DNA of 64,000 bases from Sphingomonas sp. Leaf22 (lineage in GTDB: Bacteria; Pseudomonadota; Alphaproteobacteria; Sphingomonadales; Sphingomonadaceae): the NCBI RefSeq assembly GCF_001421715.1, contig NZ_LMKP01000002.1, forward strand, positions 1 through 64,000. Direction: 5' to 3'. This document shows, piece after piece, positions 1 through 8,850 of this stretch. The position numbers and the translations under genes were made by a program. A model generated the notes under the pieces. It did not search any database and had not been told where the DNA came from. It saw only the letters and a program-made list of their open reading frames with translations. The first letter of the stretch is position 1. Every line of letters starts with the position of its first letter.

Positions 1-115
1 TCGGTCCCCTCACACGCTGGACAACGCATCCTATCCTCCCCGTCCCAAATCAAAGGAACACAGAAGAATCCAAAACGCGCCTCGTGTAAACAGTCCCGTA
101 GTTTCGGGGGACGAC

Positions 116-1376
116 ATGATCGCGGCATGGGGCAGGGCGATACGAACCGGTATGGCAGGCGGCCTGCTGACGATCGCCTGCCTGTCGACCGCGTCGGCAA
201 CTGCGCAGGTTGCCGCGCCCAGCGTCGATCGCGCGCCCAGCAATGTCGACGTGCCTACCGTCGAACGTCGCGATCCGCTGCTCGTACAATTCGCCTATAC
301 CGGTGACATCCTGTCATCGGTCGCCGGCGGCACCTGACGGGGCACGCGCTGGATCCACCATGCCAGCGTCATCGCGACCGCCGACCTCGACCAGATCGCC
401 GGACTGCCGCGAACGACCGCGCTGGTCCATGGCTTCTACAATAACGGCGCGAGCTTCAGCGGCACGGTGGTCGGCGATGCGCAGGTCGTTTCCAGCATTG
501 AAACCGGCATGCCGCTGCTGCGCGTGCTGGAGGCATGGGTCGAACATGTCGGGCGCGACGACCGCTGGTCGGCGAAGGCTGGTCTGTACGACATCAACAG
601 CGAGTTCGACGCGCTCCAGACGTCGCTGCTGTTCGTCAACAGCGCCTTCGGAATGGGCAGCGACCTCGGCACCAGCGGCCGCAACGGTCCGTCGACCTTT
701 CCCGGTACCGGGCTTGCGATACGCGGGCAGGCGCGACTCGGGCGCGCGCTGACGCTGCGCCGCGGTCACCGATGGCGTCCCCAATGACCCGGCCGGTCTC
801 CGCCGCCTGCTGGTCGGGCTACACCATGGCAACGGCGCATTCCTGATCGGGGAGGGCGACCTCGAATTCGGTAGCATCCGCCTGCTCGCCGGTGCCTGGG
901 CCTATACCGCGCGGATCGACGACCGGTTCGATGCGGGCACGGATGCTGCGACTGTCCGGCATGTCCGCAGCGACGGCCTGTACGTCCGTGGCGAAGTGCA
1001 ACTCGCCGGCAACCGCGATCGCGGGCTGCGGAGTTTCGTACGGTTCGGCACGGCAAGCGGCCGCGCCAATCTCTTCGGTCGTTTCGCATCGAGCGGCTTC
1101 GTCTGGCACGGGCTGCTGCCCGGTCGTCCCGCCGACGATAGCGGGTTCGCGGTCGCCTATGCCGGTGCCGGCAGCGCCAGCCGCGACCTGACGCTGGCGC
1201 GCTACGGCAGGGCCGTACATGGCGAAACCACGATCGAGGTGACCCACCGCATCGCGGTGACCGACTGGCTCGGCGTCCAGCCGCATGTCCAATATGTCCT
1301 CGATCCCGGCCTCGACCCGACCGTCGACGACGCGCTGGTCCTCGGCCTCCGTCTGACCGGCACGGTCGCCCGTTAG
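116..1376 (+). pseudogene. OprB-family carbohydrate-type outer-membrane porin, disrupted
   Basis: Three pieces in two frames together read as one OprB-type porin, a beta-barrel that admits sugars or other small solutes. The first piece (116-337) starts with an ATG after a GGGGGA ribosome site, carries a signal peptide, and reaches the family's early GDILSSVAGG motif. It then hits an in-frame TGA at 335-337. The same frame continues with porin-like sequence (RWIHHASVIATADLDQ, LVHGFYNNGASFSG, KAGLYDINSEF) to about 760. A one-base shift then moves the reading to another frame, which ends at 1376 with VQYVLDPGLDPTVDDALV and a typical C-terminal strand. I see two independent lesions, so this is a pseudogene unless both are sequencing errors. 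The substrate cannot be told. Confidence 0.75.
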
Positions 1377-1467
1377 AAACGGCATCGGGCGACAAAATCG
1401 TACCCGCCGCAAATACCCGCTTTACAGCAACGATTCGCTGACCTAGACGCCGCTTCCTCGCTAGAGA

Positions 1468-1544
<77 letters not shown>

Positions 1545-1565
1545 TCGCTTACGAAGCGATGCGTT

Positions 1566-1781
1566 CTACCGCCACTGGCCGGTCTCCATCCAACGCAACA
1601 TCGCCCGCATCGGCAACACCCATAGCCATGCGATACCGGCAGTCAGGTAGAATCCGAGCTGCAACAGCCAGTGCCAGCCGCCGACCGTGTCGGACAGCAT
1701 AGCGACGCCGATCGCCCACAAGATCAGCATGCCGAGGATCGCGAGCACCCCGGCCGGCTTGCGCCATGTCGGTTCGTTCAT
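1566..1781 (-). CDS. DUF2842 family small membrane protein
   Basis: A 71-residue protein with two hydrophobic stretches, about residues 10-30 and 38-58, and a basic C-terminus (RAMLRWMETGQWR). It matches the DUF2842 pattern of small two-helix alphaproteobacterial membrane proteins of unknown function. The ATG overlaps the stop of the upstream 5-formyl-THF cyclo-ligase gene by four bases, so the two are probably translationally coupled. A longer frame runs upstream through the cyclo-ligase gene but is only its shadow; the protein proper starts at MNEPTWRK. Confidence 0.8.
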   Translation of the reverse strand: MNEPTWRKPAGVLAILGMLILWAIGVAMLSDTVGGWHWLLQLGFYLTAGIAWLWVLPMRAMLRWMETGQWR

Positions 1782-2332
1782 CGTACGGCTCCCGGCAGGA
1801 TCAGTTCGGTTTCGGTGACGATCGCGTCCAACGGCATGTCCCACGCGTCGCAGGGGAGGTCGGCGACCTGCTGCACCGACCATGCGATACCGATCCGCAG
1901 CGCCTCCGGCCACGACGCAAACGCCCGGTCGTAATGGCCCGCGCCCTGACCCAGCCGATTGCACCGCGAATCGAAGCCGAGCAGCGGCGTCAGGATGATA
2001 TCCGGCACGACCGGCGCGGTGTCGCCCGGCGGTTGTTTCAGCCCGTACGGTCCGTCGACCATCCGGCCCCCCGGTGCGGGGTGAAAGGCGATCGGCGACT
2101 CCCGGTCGGTGACCACCGGCCAGGCAAGGGTCGCACCGGCATAAAGCGCCGCCGCCTCGAAACGGGACGGATCGGCCTCGCTGCCGATCGGGACATAGCT
2201 CGCGACGATCATCCCTTTGCGCAGCGCATTCAGGAAAAGGTTCGGCGGCAACACCGCCGGCGGTCCACCGGCGACGAACATCTGCCGAACGCGGCGGAGT
2301 TCGCCCCGCAGGACGGGCTTGTCGATCGTCAC
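1778..2332 (-). CDS. 5-formyltetrahydrofolate cyclo-ligase
   Basis: Converts 5-formyl-THF to 5,10-methenyl-THF with ATP, in cytosolic folate recycling. The N-terminal KPVLRGELRRVRQ helix, the central IVASYVPIGSEADP segment and the late GFDSRCNRLGQGAGHYDRAF motif, which has the family's glycine-rich GxGxGxYDR form, fit the family at about 184 residues. I prefer the GTG at 2332 (MTIDKPVLRG) because homologues begin just before this helix; an ATG at 2362 in the same frame would add ten poorly conserved residues. The next gene upstream on this strand is zapA, with a candidate 6S RNA between, the arrangement known from other proteobacteria. Confidence 0.9.
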   Translation of the reverse strand: MTIDKPVLRGELRRVRQMFVAGGPPAVLPPNLFLNALRKGMIVASYVPIGSEADPSRFEAAALYAGATLAWPVVTDRESPIAFHPAPGGRMVDGPYGLKQPPGDTAPVVPDIILTPLLGFDSRCNRLGQGAGHYDRAFASWPEALRIGIAWSVQQVADLPCDAWDMPLDAIVTETELILPGAVR

Positions 2333-2362
2333 GGGCGAAACATGGGGTGGCGGGACCACCAT

Positions 2363-2516
2363 GGGCCGTTTGCCGCGTTATCCACTGACGCACGGTACGT
2401 CAGGTGGGGATCATGTACGTCAGACCAGGATCTGCGCAGGGACAACCCCCATGGATGAAGAAATAGCCTCAGGGATTATGCATGGCTCGCACCGGGCAGT
2501 TCCCGCCAATCCCTAT
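2363..2516 (-). ncRNA. ssrS: candidate 6S RNA (ssrS)
   Basis: The 150-odd bases between zapA and the cyclo-ligase gene hold no good open frame. In many proteobacteria the 6S RNA, which binds RNA polymerase holoenzyme and damps sigma-70 promoters in stationary phase, lies exactly here. Read on the minus strand, the stretch has a CCCTGAGG box, a GGGGGTTGTCCCTG stretch, and a hairpin at 2382-2407 (CTGACG/CGTCAG). I could not fold the closing stem by eye, so both ends are approximate and the call rests mainly on position. Confidence 0.5.
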
Positions 2517-2816
2517 TTAAGGGTTCTGCGGACGTTCCTCAAGGGCCGATGCGACCTTCTCCAGCCGGTCGGCGATTTGAGTGAGTATCTGTGCGGCCTG
2601 CCCGTTCCCGGGACTGGCATCGCGATCGGCCAGCTCGTCGGCGATCATCAGCGCGATGTACAGCAGCGTCCGCTCGGTCGACCCGCCCGCCGCACGCTGG
2701 GCGGGGGCGGCATGACTTTCCAGCATCGCCGCCAGCGCGCGCAGCTTGGGTTCCTCCCCGTCGCGGCATCCGACCTGATATTCGCGTCCGGCGACGTTCA
2801 GCGCGATCTGTCCCAT
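2517..2816 (-). CDS. zapA: cell division protein ZapA
   Basis: A 99-residue ZapA, the small protein that binds FtsZ filaments and promotes bundling at the division ring. The N-terminal MGQIALNVAGREYQVGC strand pair, the LRALAAMLESHA helix and the RTLLYIALMIADELAD coiled-coil stretch are characteristic. A second amphipathic helix (ILTQIADRLEKVASAL) ends the protein. The ATG shares one base with the stop of the upstream small coiled-coil gene, so the two form a unit. Confidence 0.92.
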   Translation of the reverse strand: MGQIALNVAGREYQVGCRDGEEPKLRALAAMLESHAAPAQRAAGGSTERTLLYIALMIADELADRDASPGNGQAAQILTQIADRLEKVASALEERPQNP

Positions 2817-3007
2817 CAATCCGTCTCCGTTTCGCGTGCGATGACCGAATCGATCGCGCCGATCGCATCGCCGATCCTTGATCGCAACGCGGTGTGGCGG
2901 GTCGCGAGCGTCCGATTCCTGACCGCCTGCGACTCCGACGCGCGCTCGATCCGCACCAGTGCCTGTTCGATGCGCGCGATGGCGGCGTCTTGGGCGTCGT
3001 CGTTCAT
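2816..3007 (-). CDS. small coiled-coil protein encoded with ZapA
   Basis: A 63-residue, highly charged, almost wholly helical protein (ARIEQALVRIERASES, heptad-like spacing) with no membrane segment. Small proteins of this kind are common directly upstream of zapA in sphingomonads; I know of no assigned function. Its stop overlaps the zapA start by one base, suggesting coupled translation and a possible role with the division machinery, which is inference only. It is divergent from tkt, so the 122-base gap (3008-3129) should carry promoters for both directions. Confidence 0.7.
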   Translation of the reverse strand: MNDDAQDAAIARIEQALVRIERASESQAVRNRTLATRHTALRSRIGDAIGAIDSVIARETETD

Positions 3008-3129
3008 CGGATAAACCCCTGCTTGCTATACATGTTAAACAACCCTTCGTCTGGGCGGTTGACTGCGGGGCGTGACGGTTCCAAAGGCTCGCCCGAACCT
3101 TAGTACTCTGGCGCCCAACAGGAGTGCGC

Positions 3130-5109
3130 GTGACCATATCCCAGCTTGAACTCGCCAACGCCATCCGCGTTTTGTCGATGGATGCGGTAGAGGCCGCCAA
3201 TTCCGGCCATCCGGGCATGCCGATGGGCATGGCCGACGTCGCGACGGTATTGTGGTCGAACTATCTGAAGTTCGATCCGACCGACCCGAACTGGGCCGAT
3301 CGCGACCGCTTCGTCCTGTCGGCGGGCCATGGGTCGATGCTGATCTATTCGCTCCTCCATCTGACCGGCTATGCGCAGCCGACGATCGGGGACATTGCGA
3401 ATTTCCGCAAGCTGGGCAGCCCGTGCGCCGGTCACCCTGAGAATTTCGAGCTGCCCGGCATCGAATGCACCACCGGTCCGCTGGGGCAGGGGCTGGCAAT
3501 GGCGGTCGGCATGGCGACCGCCGAGCGCCACCTGAACACCGTGTTCGGCGACGATCTGGTCGACCACCGCACCTGGGTGATCGCCGGCGACGGCTGCCTG
3601 ATGGAAGGGATCAACCACGAAGCGATCGGCCTTGCCGGGCATCTGAAGCTCGGCCGCCTGAACGTGCTGTGGGATGACAACCGCATCACCATCGACGGTT
3701 CGACCGACCTGTCGACCAGCGAGGACGTCGCGGCCCGCTATGCGGCGACCGGCTGGCACGTCGTCGCCTGCGACGGTCACGACTTCGCCGATATCGATCG
3801 CGCGCTTGCCGAAGCTGCTGCCGATCCCCGTCCGTCGCTGGTCTGCTGCCGGACCGTCATTGGCAAGGGCGCACCGAACAAGGGCGGCAGCCACAAGGTT
3901 CATGGCTCGCCCCTCGGTGCCGACGAAATCCTCGCCACCCGCGCCGCATTGCTGTGGGAGCATGAGGCGTTTCATCTGCCCGAAGCACTAACCGATGCGT
4001 GGAAGGCGGTCGGTGCCAAGGGTGGGTCGGTTCGCGCCGAATGGCAGGATCGCCTCGCAAGCCATTCCGATCGTCCCGAATTCGAACGCCGCATGGCCAA
4101 CAAGCTGCCCGATGGTTGGTCGCTCAAGGCCCATGTCGACGCGCTGCTGGCCGAGCCGAAGAAGATCGCGACCCGCGTCGCGTCGTCGCTCGCGCTCGAA
4201 GCGATCAACGCTTCGCTACCCGAAACCATCGGCGGTTCGGCCGATCTCACCCCGTCGAACAATACCCAGACCAAGGCATTGGCGCCGCTGACCGCCGACG
4301 ATTATGCGGGCCGCTACATTCATTACGGTATCCGCGAATTCGGCATGTCGGCGGCGATGAACGGCATGGCGCTGCATGGCGGCGTGCTCGCCTATGGCGG
4401 GACCTTCCTCGTATTCGCCGACTATGCGCGGCCGGCGATCCGGCTGTCGGCGCTGCAGAATGCCGGTGTCGTCTATGTCATGACCCACGACTCGATCGGT
4501 CTGGGCGAGGACGGCCCGACGCATCAGCCGATCGAGCATGTCATGAGCCTGCGCCTGATCCCCGGTCTCGACGTCTATCGTCCGGCCGATGCGGTCGAGA
4601 CGGCGGAATGCTGGGAACTGGCGGTACAGCGCCGCGACGGTCCGTCGCTGCTCGCGCTGTCGCGTCAGAATCTGCCGCAGGTCCGCACCGACGCCACCGA
4701 GAATCGCAGCGCGAAGGGCGCGTATCGACTGAAGGCCGCCGAAGGCGACCGCCGCGTGATCCTGCTCGCCACCGGTTCGGAGGTCGAGATCGCGCTCGGC
4801 GTCGCCGCGAAGCTGGAAGGGCAGGGGATCGGTGCAGATGTCGTGTCGATGCCCTGCTGGTCGCGTTTCGATGCGCAGGACGCCGCCTATCGCGAGGACG
4901 TGCTGCCGTATGCCCGCCCCGATGAACTCCTGCGCGTCTCGATCGAGGCCGGGACGACGATCGGCTGGGAACGCTATACGATGGTCGATGGCCTGCGCTT
5001 CGGCATCGACCGGTTCGGGGCGTCCGCCCCGGCCGACAAGCTCTATGAATATTTCGGCCTGACCACCGATGCCGTCACCGCGAAGGTGCTGGCACGGCTC
5101 GGACATTGA
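3130..5109 (+). CDS. tkt: transketolase
   Basis: Thiamine-diphosphate enzyme that moves two-carbon units between sugar phosphates in the pentose phosphate pathway and links it to glycolysis. About 659 residues, normal length. Visible motifs are [11 protein letters not shown] near the N-terminus, [18 protein letters not shown], the diphosphate/Mg site [26 protein letters not shown] with the catalytic glutamate, and the transketolase box [16 protein letters not shown] chose the GTG at 3130 because AGGAG (3120-3124) lies five bases upstream; a GTG at 3124 is inside that ribosome site. It heads a cluster with gap, pgk and aldolase. Confidence 0.97.
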   Translation: MTISQLELANAIRVLSMDAVEAANSGHPGMPMGMADVATVLWSNYLKFDPTDPNWADRDRFVLSAGHGSMLIYSLLHLTGYAQPTIGDIANFRKLGSPCAGHPENFELPGIECTTGPLGQGLAMAVGMATAERHLNTVFGDDLVDHRTWVIAGDGCLMEGINHEAIGLAGHLKLGRLNVLWDDNRITIDGSTDLSTSEDVAARYAATGWHVVACDGHDFADIDRALAEAAADPRPSLVCCRTVIGKGAPNKGGSHKVHGSPLGADEILATRAALLWEHEAFHLPEALTDAWKAVGAKGGSVRAEWQDRLASHSDRPEFERRMANKLPDGWSLKAHVDALLAEPKKIATRVASSLALEAINASLPETIGGSADLTPSNNTQTKALAPLTADDYAGRYIHYGIREFGMSAAMNGMALHGGVLAYGGTFLVFADYARPAIRLSALQNAGVVYVMTHDSIGLGEDGPTHQPIEHVMSLRLIPGLDVYRPADAVETAECWELAVQRRDGPSLLALSRQNLPQVRTDATENRSAKGAYRLKAAEGDRRVILLATGSEVEIALGVAAKLEGQGIGADVVSMPCWSRFDAQDAAYREDVLPYARPDELLRVSIEAGTTIGWERYTMVDGLRFGIDRFGASAPADKLYEYFGLTTDAVTAKVLARLGH

Positions 5110-5122
5110 GGGAGACGCGGAT

Positions 5123-6130
5123 ATGACGAAAGTAGCGATCAACGGATTCGGGCGCATCGGTCGCCTGGTGGCGCGCGCGATCCTCGAACGCCCTGACTGC
5201 GGCCTCGAACTGGTCACGATCAACGACCTCGCCGATGCCAAGTCGAACGCATGGCTGTTCAGCCGCGATTCGGTCCATGGCAAATATCCGGGCGATGTTG
5301 CCGCCGAGGGCGACGATCTGGTCATCGACGGCAAGCGCATCCGCGTCACCGCCGAGCGTGATCCGGCCAACCTGCCGCACAAGGAACTGGGCGTCGAGCT
5401 GGTCCTCGAATGCACCGGCTTCTTCACCGACCGGACGTCGTGCCAGAAGCATATCGACGCCGGCGCCAAGCGCGTGCTGATCTCGGCACCCGGCAAGAAT
5501 GTCGACCTGACCGTCGTCTATGGCGTGAACCACGACAAGCTGGAGGCCGGTCACACGATCGTGTCGAACGCATCGTGCACCACCAACTGCCTCGCCCCGG
5601 TCGCGAAGGTGCTGAACGATTCGATCGGCATCGAACGCGGTCTGATGACCACGATCCACGCCTATACCAACGATCAGAAGATCCTCGACCAGATCCACCC
5701 CGATCTGCGCCGCGCCCGTGCCGCCGCCATGTCGATGATCCCGACCACCACCGGTGCCGCCCGCGCGGTCGGCGAAGTCCTGCCCGAACTGAAGGGCCGT
5801 CTCGACGGTTCGGCGGTGCGCGTCCCCGTGCCCGATGGCAGCCTCGTCGACCTGACCTTCACGCCGAAGCGCGACACGACGAAGGACGAGGTCAATGCGA
5901 TTCTGAAGGCGGCGTCGGAATCGGGTCCGCTGAAGGGCGTGCTGGTCTATTCGGAGGACCCGCTGGTCTCGATCGACATCGTCCACACCCCGGCATCGTC
6001 GACCGTCGACAGCCTCGAAACCGCCGTGCTTGATGGCAAGCTGGTCCGCGTCGTGTCGTGGTACGATAACGAATGGGGCTTCTCGAACCGCATGGTCGAC
6101 ACCGCGACCGCGATGGCGAAGCTGGGCTGA
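5123..6130 (+). CDS. gap: type I glyceraldehyde-3-phosphate dehydrogenase
   Basis: Oxidises glyceraldehyde-3-phosphate to 1,3-bisphosphoglycerate. 335 residues. The Rossmann motif [13 protein letters not shown] opens the protein, and the catalytic cysteine lies in [13 protein letters not shown]. The phosphate-binding [16 protein letters not shown] and the C-terminal [14 protein letters not shown] are intact. The start ATG at 5123 follows a GGGAGA site and gives the canonical [10 protein letters not shown]. It lies 13 bases after tkt and 4 bases before the MOSC gene, so the three are very probably one transcript. Confidence 0.97.
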   Translation: MTKVAINGFGRIGRLVARAILERPDCGLELVTINDLADAKSNAWLFSRDSVHGKYPGDVAAEGDDLVIDGKRIRVTAERDPANLPHKELGVELVLECTGFFTDRTSCQKHIDAGAKRVLISAPGKNVDLTVVYGVNHDKLEAGHTIVSNASCTTNCLAPVAKVLNDSIGIERGLMTTIHAYTNDQKILDQIHPDLRRARAAAMSMIPTTTGAARAVGEVLPELKGRLDGSAVRVPVPDGSLVDLTFTPKRDTTKDEVNAILKAASESGPLKGVLVYSEDPLVSIDIVHTPASSTVDSLETAVLDGKLVRVVSWYDNEWGFSNRMVDTATAMAKLG

Positions 6131-6134
6131 CCCG

Positions 6135-6596
6135 GTGGCGGGCGGTATCCTGAAGGGCATCGCCCGCCACGCCTTTTCGCGCGGGCCGATCGAACTGGTG
6201 CAGACGGTGCGCGTCACCGTCGAAACCGGGCTCGACGGCGATTTCCGCGGCGCGCTGAAACCGGGCCGCAACAACCGGCAGGTCTCGCTGATGGAAGTCG
6301 GCGACTGGGCGCAGGCGATGCGCGAGGTCGGCCACGACCTGCCATGGTGGGAACGCCGCGCGAACCTGCTGGTCGAGGATTTCGACCTGCCGCAGACGCG
6401 TGGCAGCATGGTCCGTGTCGGGTCGGTGCTGCTCGAAATTACCAAGGAATGCGATCCATGCAGCCGCATGGAGACGATCGTCGAGGGGTTGCGCGGCGCG
6501 CTGATCCCCGACTGGCGCGGTGGCGCGCTGGCGCGGGTGATCGAGGGCGGCGTCCTCACCGTCGGCGATCGGATTACACTGGAAACAACGCGTTAG
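6135..6596 (+). CDS. MOSC domain-containing protein
   Basis: A 153-residue single-domain MOSC protein. MOSC domains are found in molybdenum cofactor sulfurases and in YiiM-type proteins, where they bind sulfur or the cofactor. The signature cysteines appear in [12 protein letters not shown], preceded by [12 protein letters not shown] and followed by the [16 protein letters not shown] barrel segment. It starts with a GTG ([12 protein letters not shown]) four bases after the gap stop, probably by translational coupling. Its actual substrate is unknown, and its placement inside a glycolytic cluster is conserved-looking but unexplained. Confidence 0.82.
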   Translation: MAGGILKGIARHAFSRGPIELVQTVRVTVETGLDGDFRGALKPGRNNRQVSLMEVGDWAQAMREVGHDLPWWERRANLLVEDFDLPQTRGSMVRVGSVLLEITKECDPCSRMETIVEGLRGALIPDWRGGALARVIEGGVLTVGDRITLETTR

Positions 6597-6597
6597 G

Positions 6598-6667
6598 TTC
6601 GAGCTTGTCGAGAACCGTTTCCGACGGACGCCTCTCGCTCGCTTCGTACGCTGCTCGAACCGAACGG
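6598..6667 (+). repeat. intergenic palindromic repeat, copy 1
   Basis: The only sequence between the MOSC gene and pgk. It begins TTCGAGCTTGTCGAGAAC and ends GCTGCTCGAACCGAACGG, with GACGGACGC inside. The same start, middle and end recur in a longer copy at 52747-52845. This is the form of a dispersed REP-like palindrome. Strand is arbitrary. Confidence 0.75.
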
Positions 6668-6684
6668 CATTAGGGAGCGAAGAC

Positions 6685-7875
6685 ATGAGCCGCAATTTCA
6701 AGACGCTCGACGACATGGGCGACCTCACCGGCAAGCGCGTGCTGGTCCGCGAGGACCTGAACGTGCCGATGGCCGATGGCGCGGTCACCGACGACACCCG
6801 CCTGCGTGCCACCATCGGCACCGTCACCGACCTGTCGGATCGGGGCGCGATCGTGCTGATCCTTGCCCATTTCGGCCGTCCCAAGGGCCAACCCAGCCCC
6901 GAATTCTCGCTGTCGCAGGTCGTCCGTCCGCTGTCGGCGGTGCTCGGCCGCGAAGTCCGCTATGTCGATTGGGAAGGGGCCGAGGCGAATGTCGCGACGC
7001 TCAACCCCGGCGACATCGCCGTTCTCGAAAACACCCGCTTCTTTGCCGGCGAGGAAACGAACGACGCGGCGGTGATCGACCGGTTCGCCGCGCTGGGCGA
7101 CTATTACGTCAACGACGCCTTCTCCGCCGCGCACCGCGCCCATGCCTCGACCGAGGGGCTGGCCCACAAGCTCCCCGCCTTTGCCGGACGGCAGATGGAG
7201 GCCGAACTCGATGCGCTCGACAAGGCGCTCGGCAACCCGCAGCATCCGGTCGCGGCGGTCGTCGGCGGTGCCAAGGTGTCGTCGAAGCTCGACGTGCTGC
7301 GCCATCTGGTCACCCGCGTCGATCACCTCATCATCGGCGGCGGCATGGCCAACACCTTCCTCGCCGCGCGCGGGGTGAATGTCGGCAAGTCGCTGTGCGA
7401 ACACGATCTGACCGGCACGGCGGAAGCGATCTTCGAAGCGGCGGAAAAGGCCGGCTGCACCATCCACCTGCCCTATGACGTCGTCGTCGCGACCGAATTC
7501 CGGCCGAACCCCGCGACCCGGACCGTCAACGTCCACGAAGTCGCTGCCGACGAAATGATCCTCGACGTCGGCCCCGCCGCGACCGAGGCACTGGGCGACG
7601 TGCTCAAGAATTGCCGCACGCTGGTATGGAACGGGCCGATGGGCGCGTTCGAAACCCCGCCCTTCGACGTCGCCACCGTCGCGCTGGCAAAGACGGCGGC
7701 GGCACTGACCGCCGACGGCTCGCTGGTGTCGGTCGCGGGCGGCGGCGATACCGTTGCGGCGCTCAATCAGGCAGGTGTCGCCGATCAGTTCAGCTTCGTG
7801 TCGACCGCCGGTGGCGCGTTTCTGGAGTGGATGGAAGGCAAGGAACTGCCCGGTGTCGCCGCACTGACGCGCTGA
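6685..7875 (+). CDS. pgk: phosphoglycerate kinase
   Basis: Transfers phosphate from 1,3-bisphosphoglycerate to ADP in glycolysis. 396 residues, two-lobed. [15 protein letters not shown] (substrate-binding N-domain), [22 protein letters not shown] and the nucleotide-site [13 protein letters not shown] are all present. The ATG at 6685 follows a GGGAGCGAAG ribosome site. It is separated from the MOSC gene by a repeat and from the aldolase gene by a hairpin, an inverted repeat and a toxin-antitoxin pair, so the ancestral glycolytic operon looks interrupted here. Confidence 0.97.
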   Translation: MSRNFKTLDDMGDLTGKRVLVREDLNVPMADGAVTDDTRLRATIGTVTDLSDRGAIVLILAHFGRPKGQPSPEFSLSQVVRPLSAVLGREVRYVDWEGAEANVATLNPGDIAVLENTRFFAGEETNDAAVIDRFAALGDYYVNDAFSAAHRAHASTEGLAHKLPAFAGRQMEAELDALDKALGNPQHPVAAVVGGAKVSSKLDVLRHLVTRVDHLIIGGGMANTFLAARGVNVGKSLCEHDLTGTAEAIFEAAEKAGCTIHLPYDVVVATEFRPNPATRTVNVHEVAADEMILDVGPAATEALGDVLKNCRTLVWNGPMGAFETPPFDVATVALAKTAAALTADGSLVSVAGGGDTVAALNQAGVADQFSFVSTAGGAFLEWMEGKELPGVAALTR

Positions 7876-7889
7876 CGATGGTCGGCCGG

Positions 7890-7920
7890 CCGTCGCCCCG
7901 GATTGTTGCCGGGGCGACGG
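7890..7920 (+). terminator. strong stem-loop after pgk, likely terminator
   Basis: A perfect 12-pair GC-rich stem (CCGTCGCCCCGG / CCGGGGCGACGG) around a seven-base loop, 15 bases after the pgk stop. No run of T follows, so it may be a weak terminator, an mRNA 3'-end stabiliser, or a dispersed palindrome. Confidence 0.55.
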
Positions 7921-7948
7921 CTGCGCCGTTCGGTTTCAGGCAGGAATT

Positions 7949-8166
7949 GGTTCACGCGAAGGCACAAGGTTCAAAGAGAAGAGGGTTCGCGCAGAGGCGC
8001 GGAGGCGCAGAGGGCGTTGCCCCCCACCGCGCCAGCGGCCTTCGATCTGTTTGTTGCCGAAAGAATGAAGGTCTCGCTGACGCGAGACGGTACCGCGACC
8101 GCAACTCCTCCGCGCCTCCGCGCCTCTGCGCGAACCAATTCTTCTCTTTGCACCTTCGCGCGAACC
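7949..8166. repeat. large intergenic inverted repeat, about 60-base arms
   Basis: The left arm (7949-8013: GGTTCACGCGAAGG, TTCAAAGAGAAG, GCGCAGAGGCGCGGAGGCG) returns as its reverse complement at 8106-8166, with a few mismatches and indels. The roughly 92-base spacer includes its own hairpin GTCTCGC-TGAC-GCGAGAC and no credible gene. It occupies most of the 387 bases between pgk and the antitoxin gene. Arms of this composition resemble dispersed palindromes of sphingomonads. It could fold into a long cruciform or RNA hairpin. Confidence 0.8.
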
Positions 8167-8228
8167 GACTTTTTCTGAAACGCCCACCCGCAAAACAACC
8201 CGCTTGATCCCAACCGCAACCTGCCGTA

Positions 8229-8250
8229 CCCGTTCAACACGTTAAACGGG
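8229..8250. promoter_or_regulatory. palindromic operator candidate for the toxin-antitoxin operon
   Basis: A 22-base dyad: CCCGTT-c-AAC-ac-GTT-a-AACGGG, with one mismatched pair. It ends just before and overlaps the GGGAGG ribosome site of the antitoxin gene. Ribbon-helix-helix antitoxins usually repress their own operon by binding such dyads, so this is the natural autoregulatory site. Confidence 0.65.
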
Positions 8251-8262
8251 AGGTGGCACCGG

Positions 8263-8499
8263 GTGCTAGGCGTACGACTCGATACCGAGCTGGAAGAGCG
8301 GCTGGCCAACGTCGCCCGGTCGCAGGGCCGTTCCAAGAGCGACATCGCCCGCGATGCCGTCCGTCGGTACGTCGAGCTCCATGACGAAGCCTTTCGTGCC
8401 GAAGCCCGTCGCCAGTCCGAACGCGCCGCTGCCCGCGACGACGGTGCCGACTGGGCGTTTTTCGATCGCGTCGAAGCGGAGGACGGCCGGTGGAAATAG
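8263..8499 (+). CDS. ribbon-helix-helix antitoxin
   Basis: A 78-residue protein with an N-terminal ribbon-helix-helix DNA-binding fold: the strand MLGVRLDTELEERL, a helix, then GRSKSDIARDAVRRYVE. The acidic C-terminal half (DDGADWAFFDRVEAEDGRW) would wrap and neutralise the toxin. It starts with GTG nine bases after GGAGG, and its 3' end overlaps the next gene by ten bases, the usual antitoxin-first layout. A palindrome overlapping its ribosome site suggests autorepression. The exact RHH family cannot be told by eye. Confidence 0.85.
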   Translation: MLGVRLDTELEERLANVARSQGRSKSDIARDAVRRYVELHDEAFRAEARRQSERAAARDDGADWAFFDRVEAEDGRWK

Positions 8500-8822
8500 G
8501 CCGTGGCATGATCGTGCTGGTCGAAGGACCCGAGGCATTGGCGAACAAGCGCCGACCCTTTCTGGTCGTGCAATCCGACCTGTTCAACGAAGCGCATGCC
8601 TCGGTCACGCTCATCCCGATGACCAGCCTGACCGGCGGCGAGACGCTGTTCCGCGTGCCCTTCGCCCCCTCCGACGCGACCGGCATCTCGGTCGAGAGCG
8701 AGGCGCAGGTCGACAAGATCAAGACATTGCGCCGCAGCCGCATCGTCCGCGTCCTCGGTCAGGCGACGGCAACATCGATGGAGCAGGTGGATCAGGCGCT
8801 GCGGCGCTGGCTCGCCCTCTGA
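8490..8822 (+). CDS. MazF/PemK-type mRNA interferase toxin
   Basis: A 110-residue protein of the MazF/PemK/CcdB-like fold, ribosome-independent endoribonucleases that cleave mRNA at short motifs. The opening RGMIVLVEGPEALANKRRPFLVVQSDLFN corresponds to the family's start strand and the K-RP-VVQ segment. VTLIPMTSL and DKIKTLRRSRIVRVLGQ match the later core with the basic loop. It appears full length, so the pair may be active. Overlap with the antitoxin reading frame indicates coupled translation. The target motif cannot be predicted. Confidence 0.85.
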   Translation: MEIGRGMIVLVEGPEALANKRRPFLVVQSDLFNEAHASVTLIPMTSLTGGETLFRVPFAPSDATGISVESEAQVDKIKTLRRSRIVRVLGQATATSMEQVDQALRRWLAL

Positions 8823-8850
8823 TATTTCTTGAGAACCCAAGGGGATCGAC

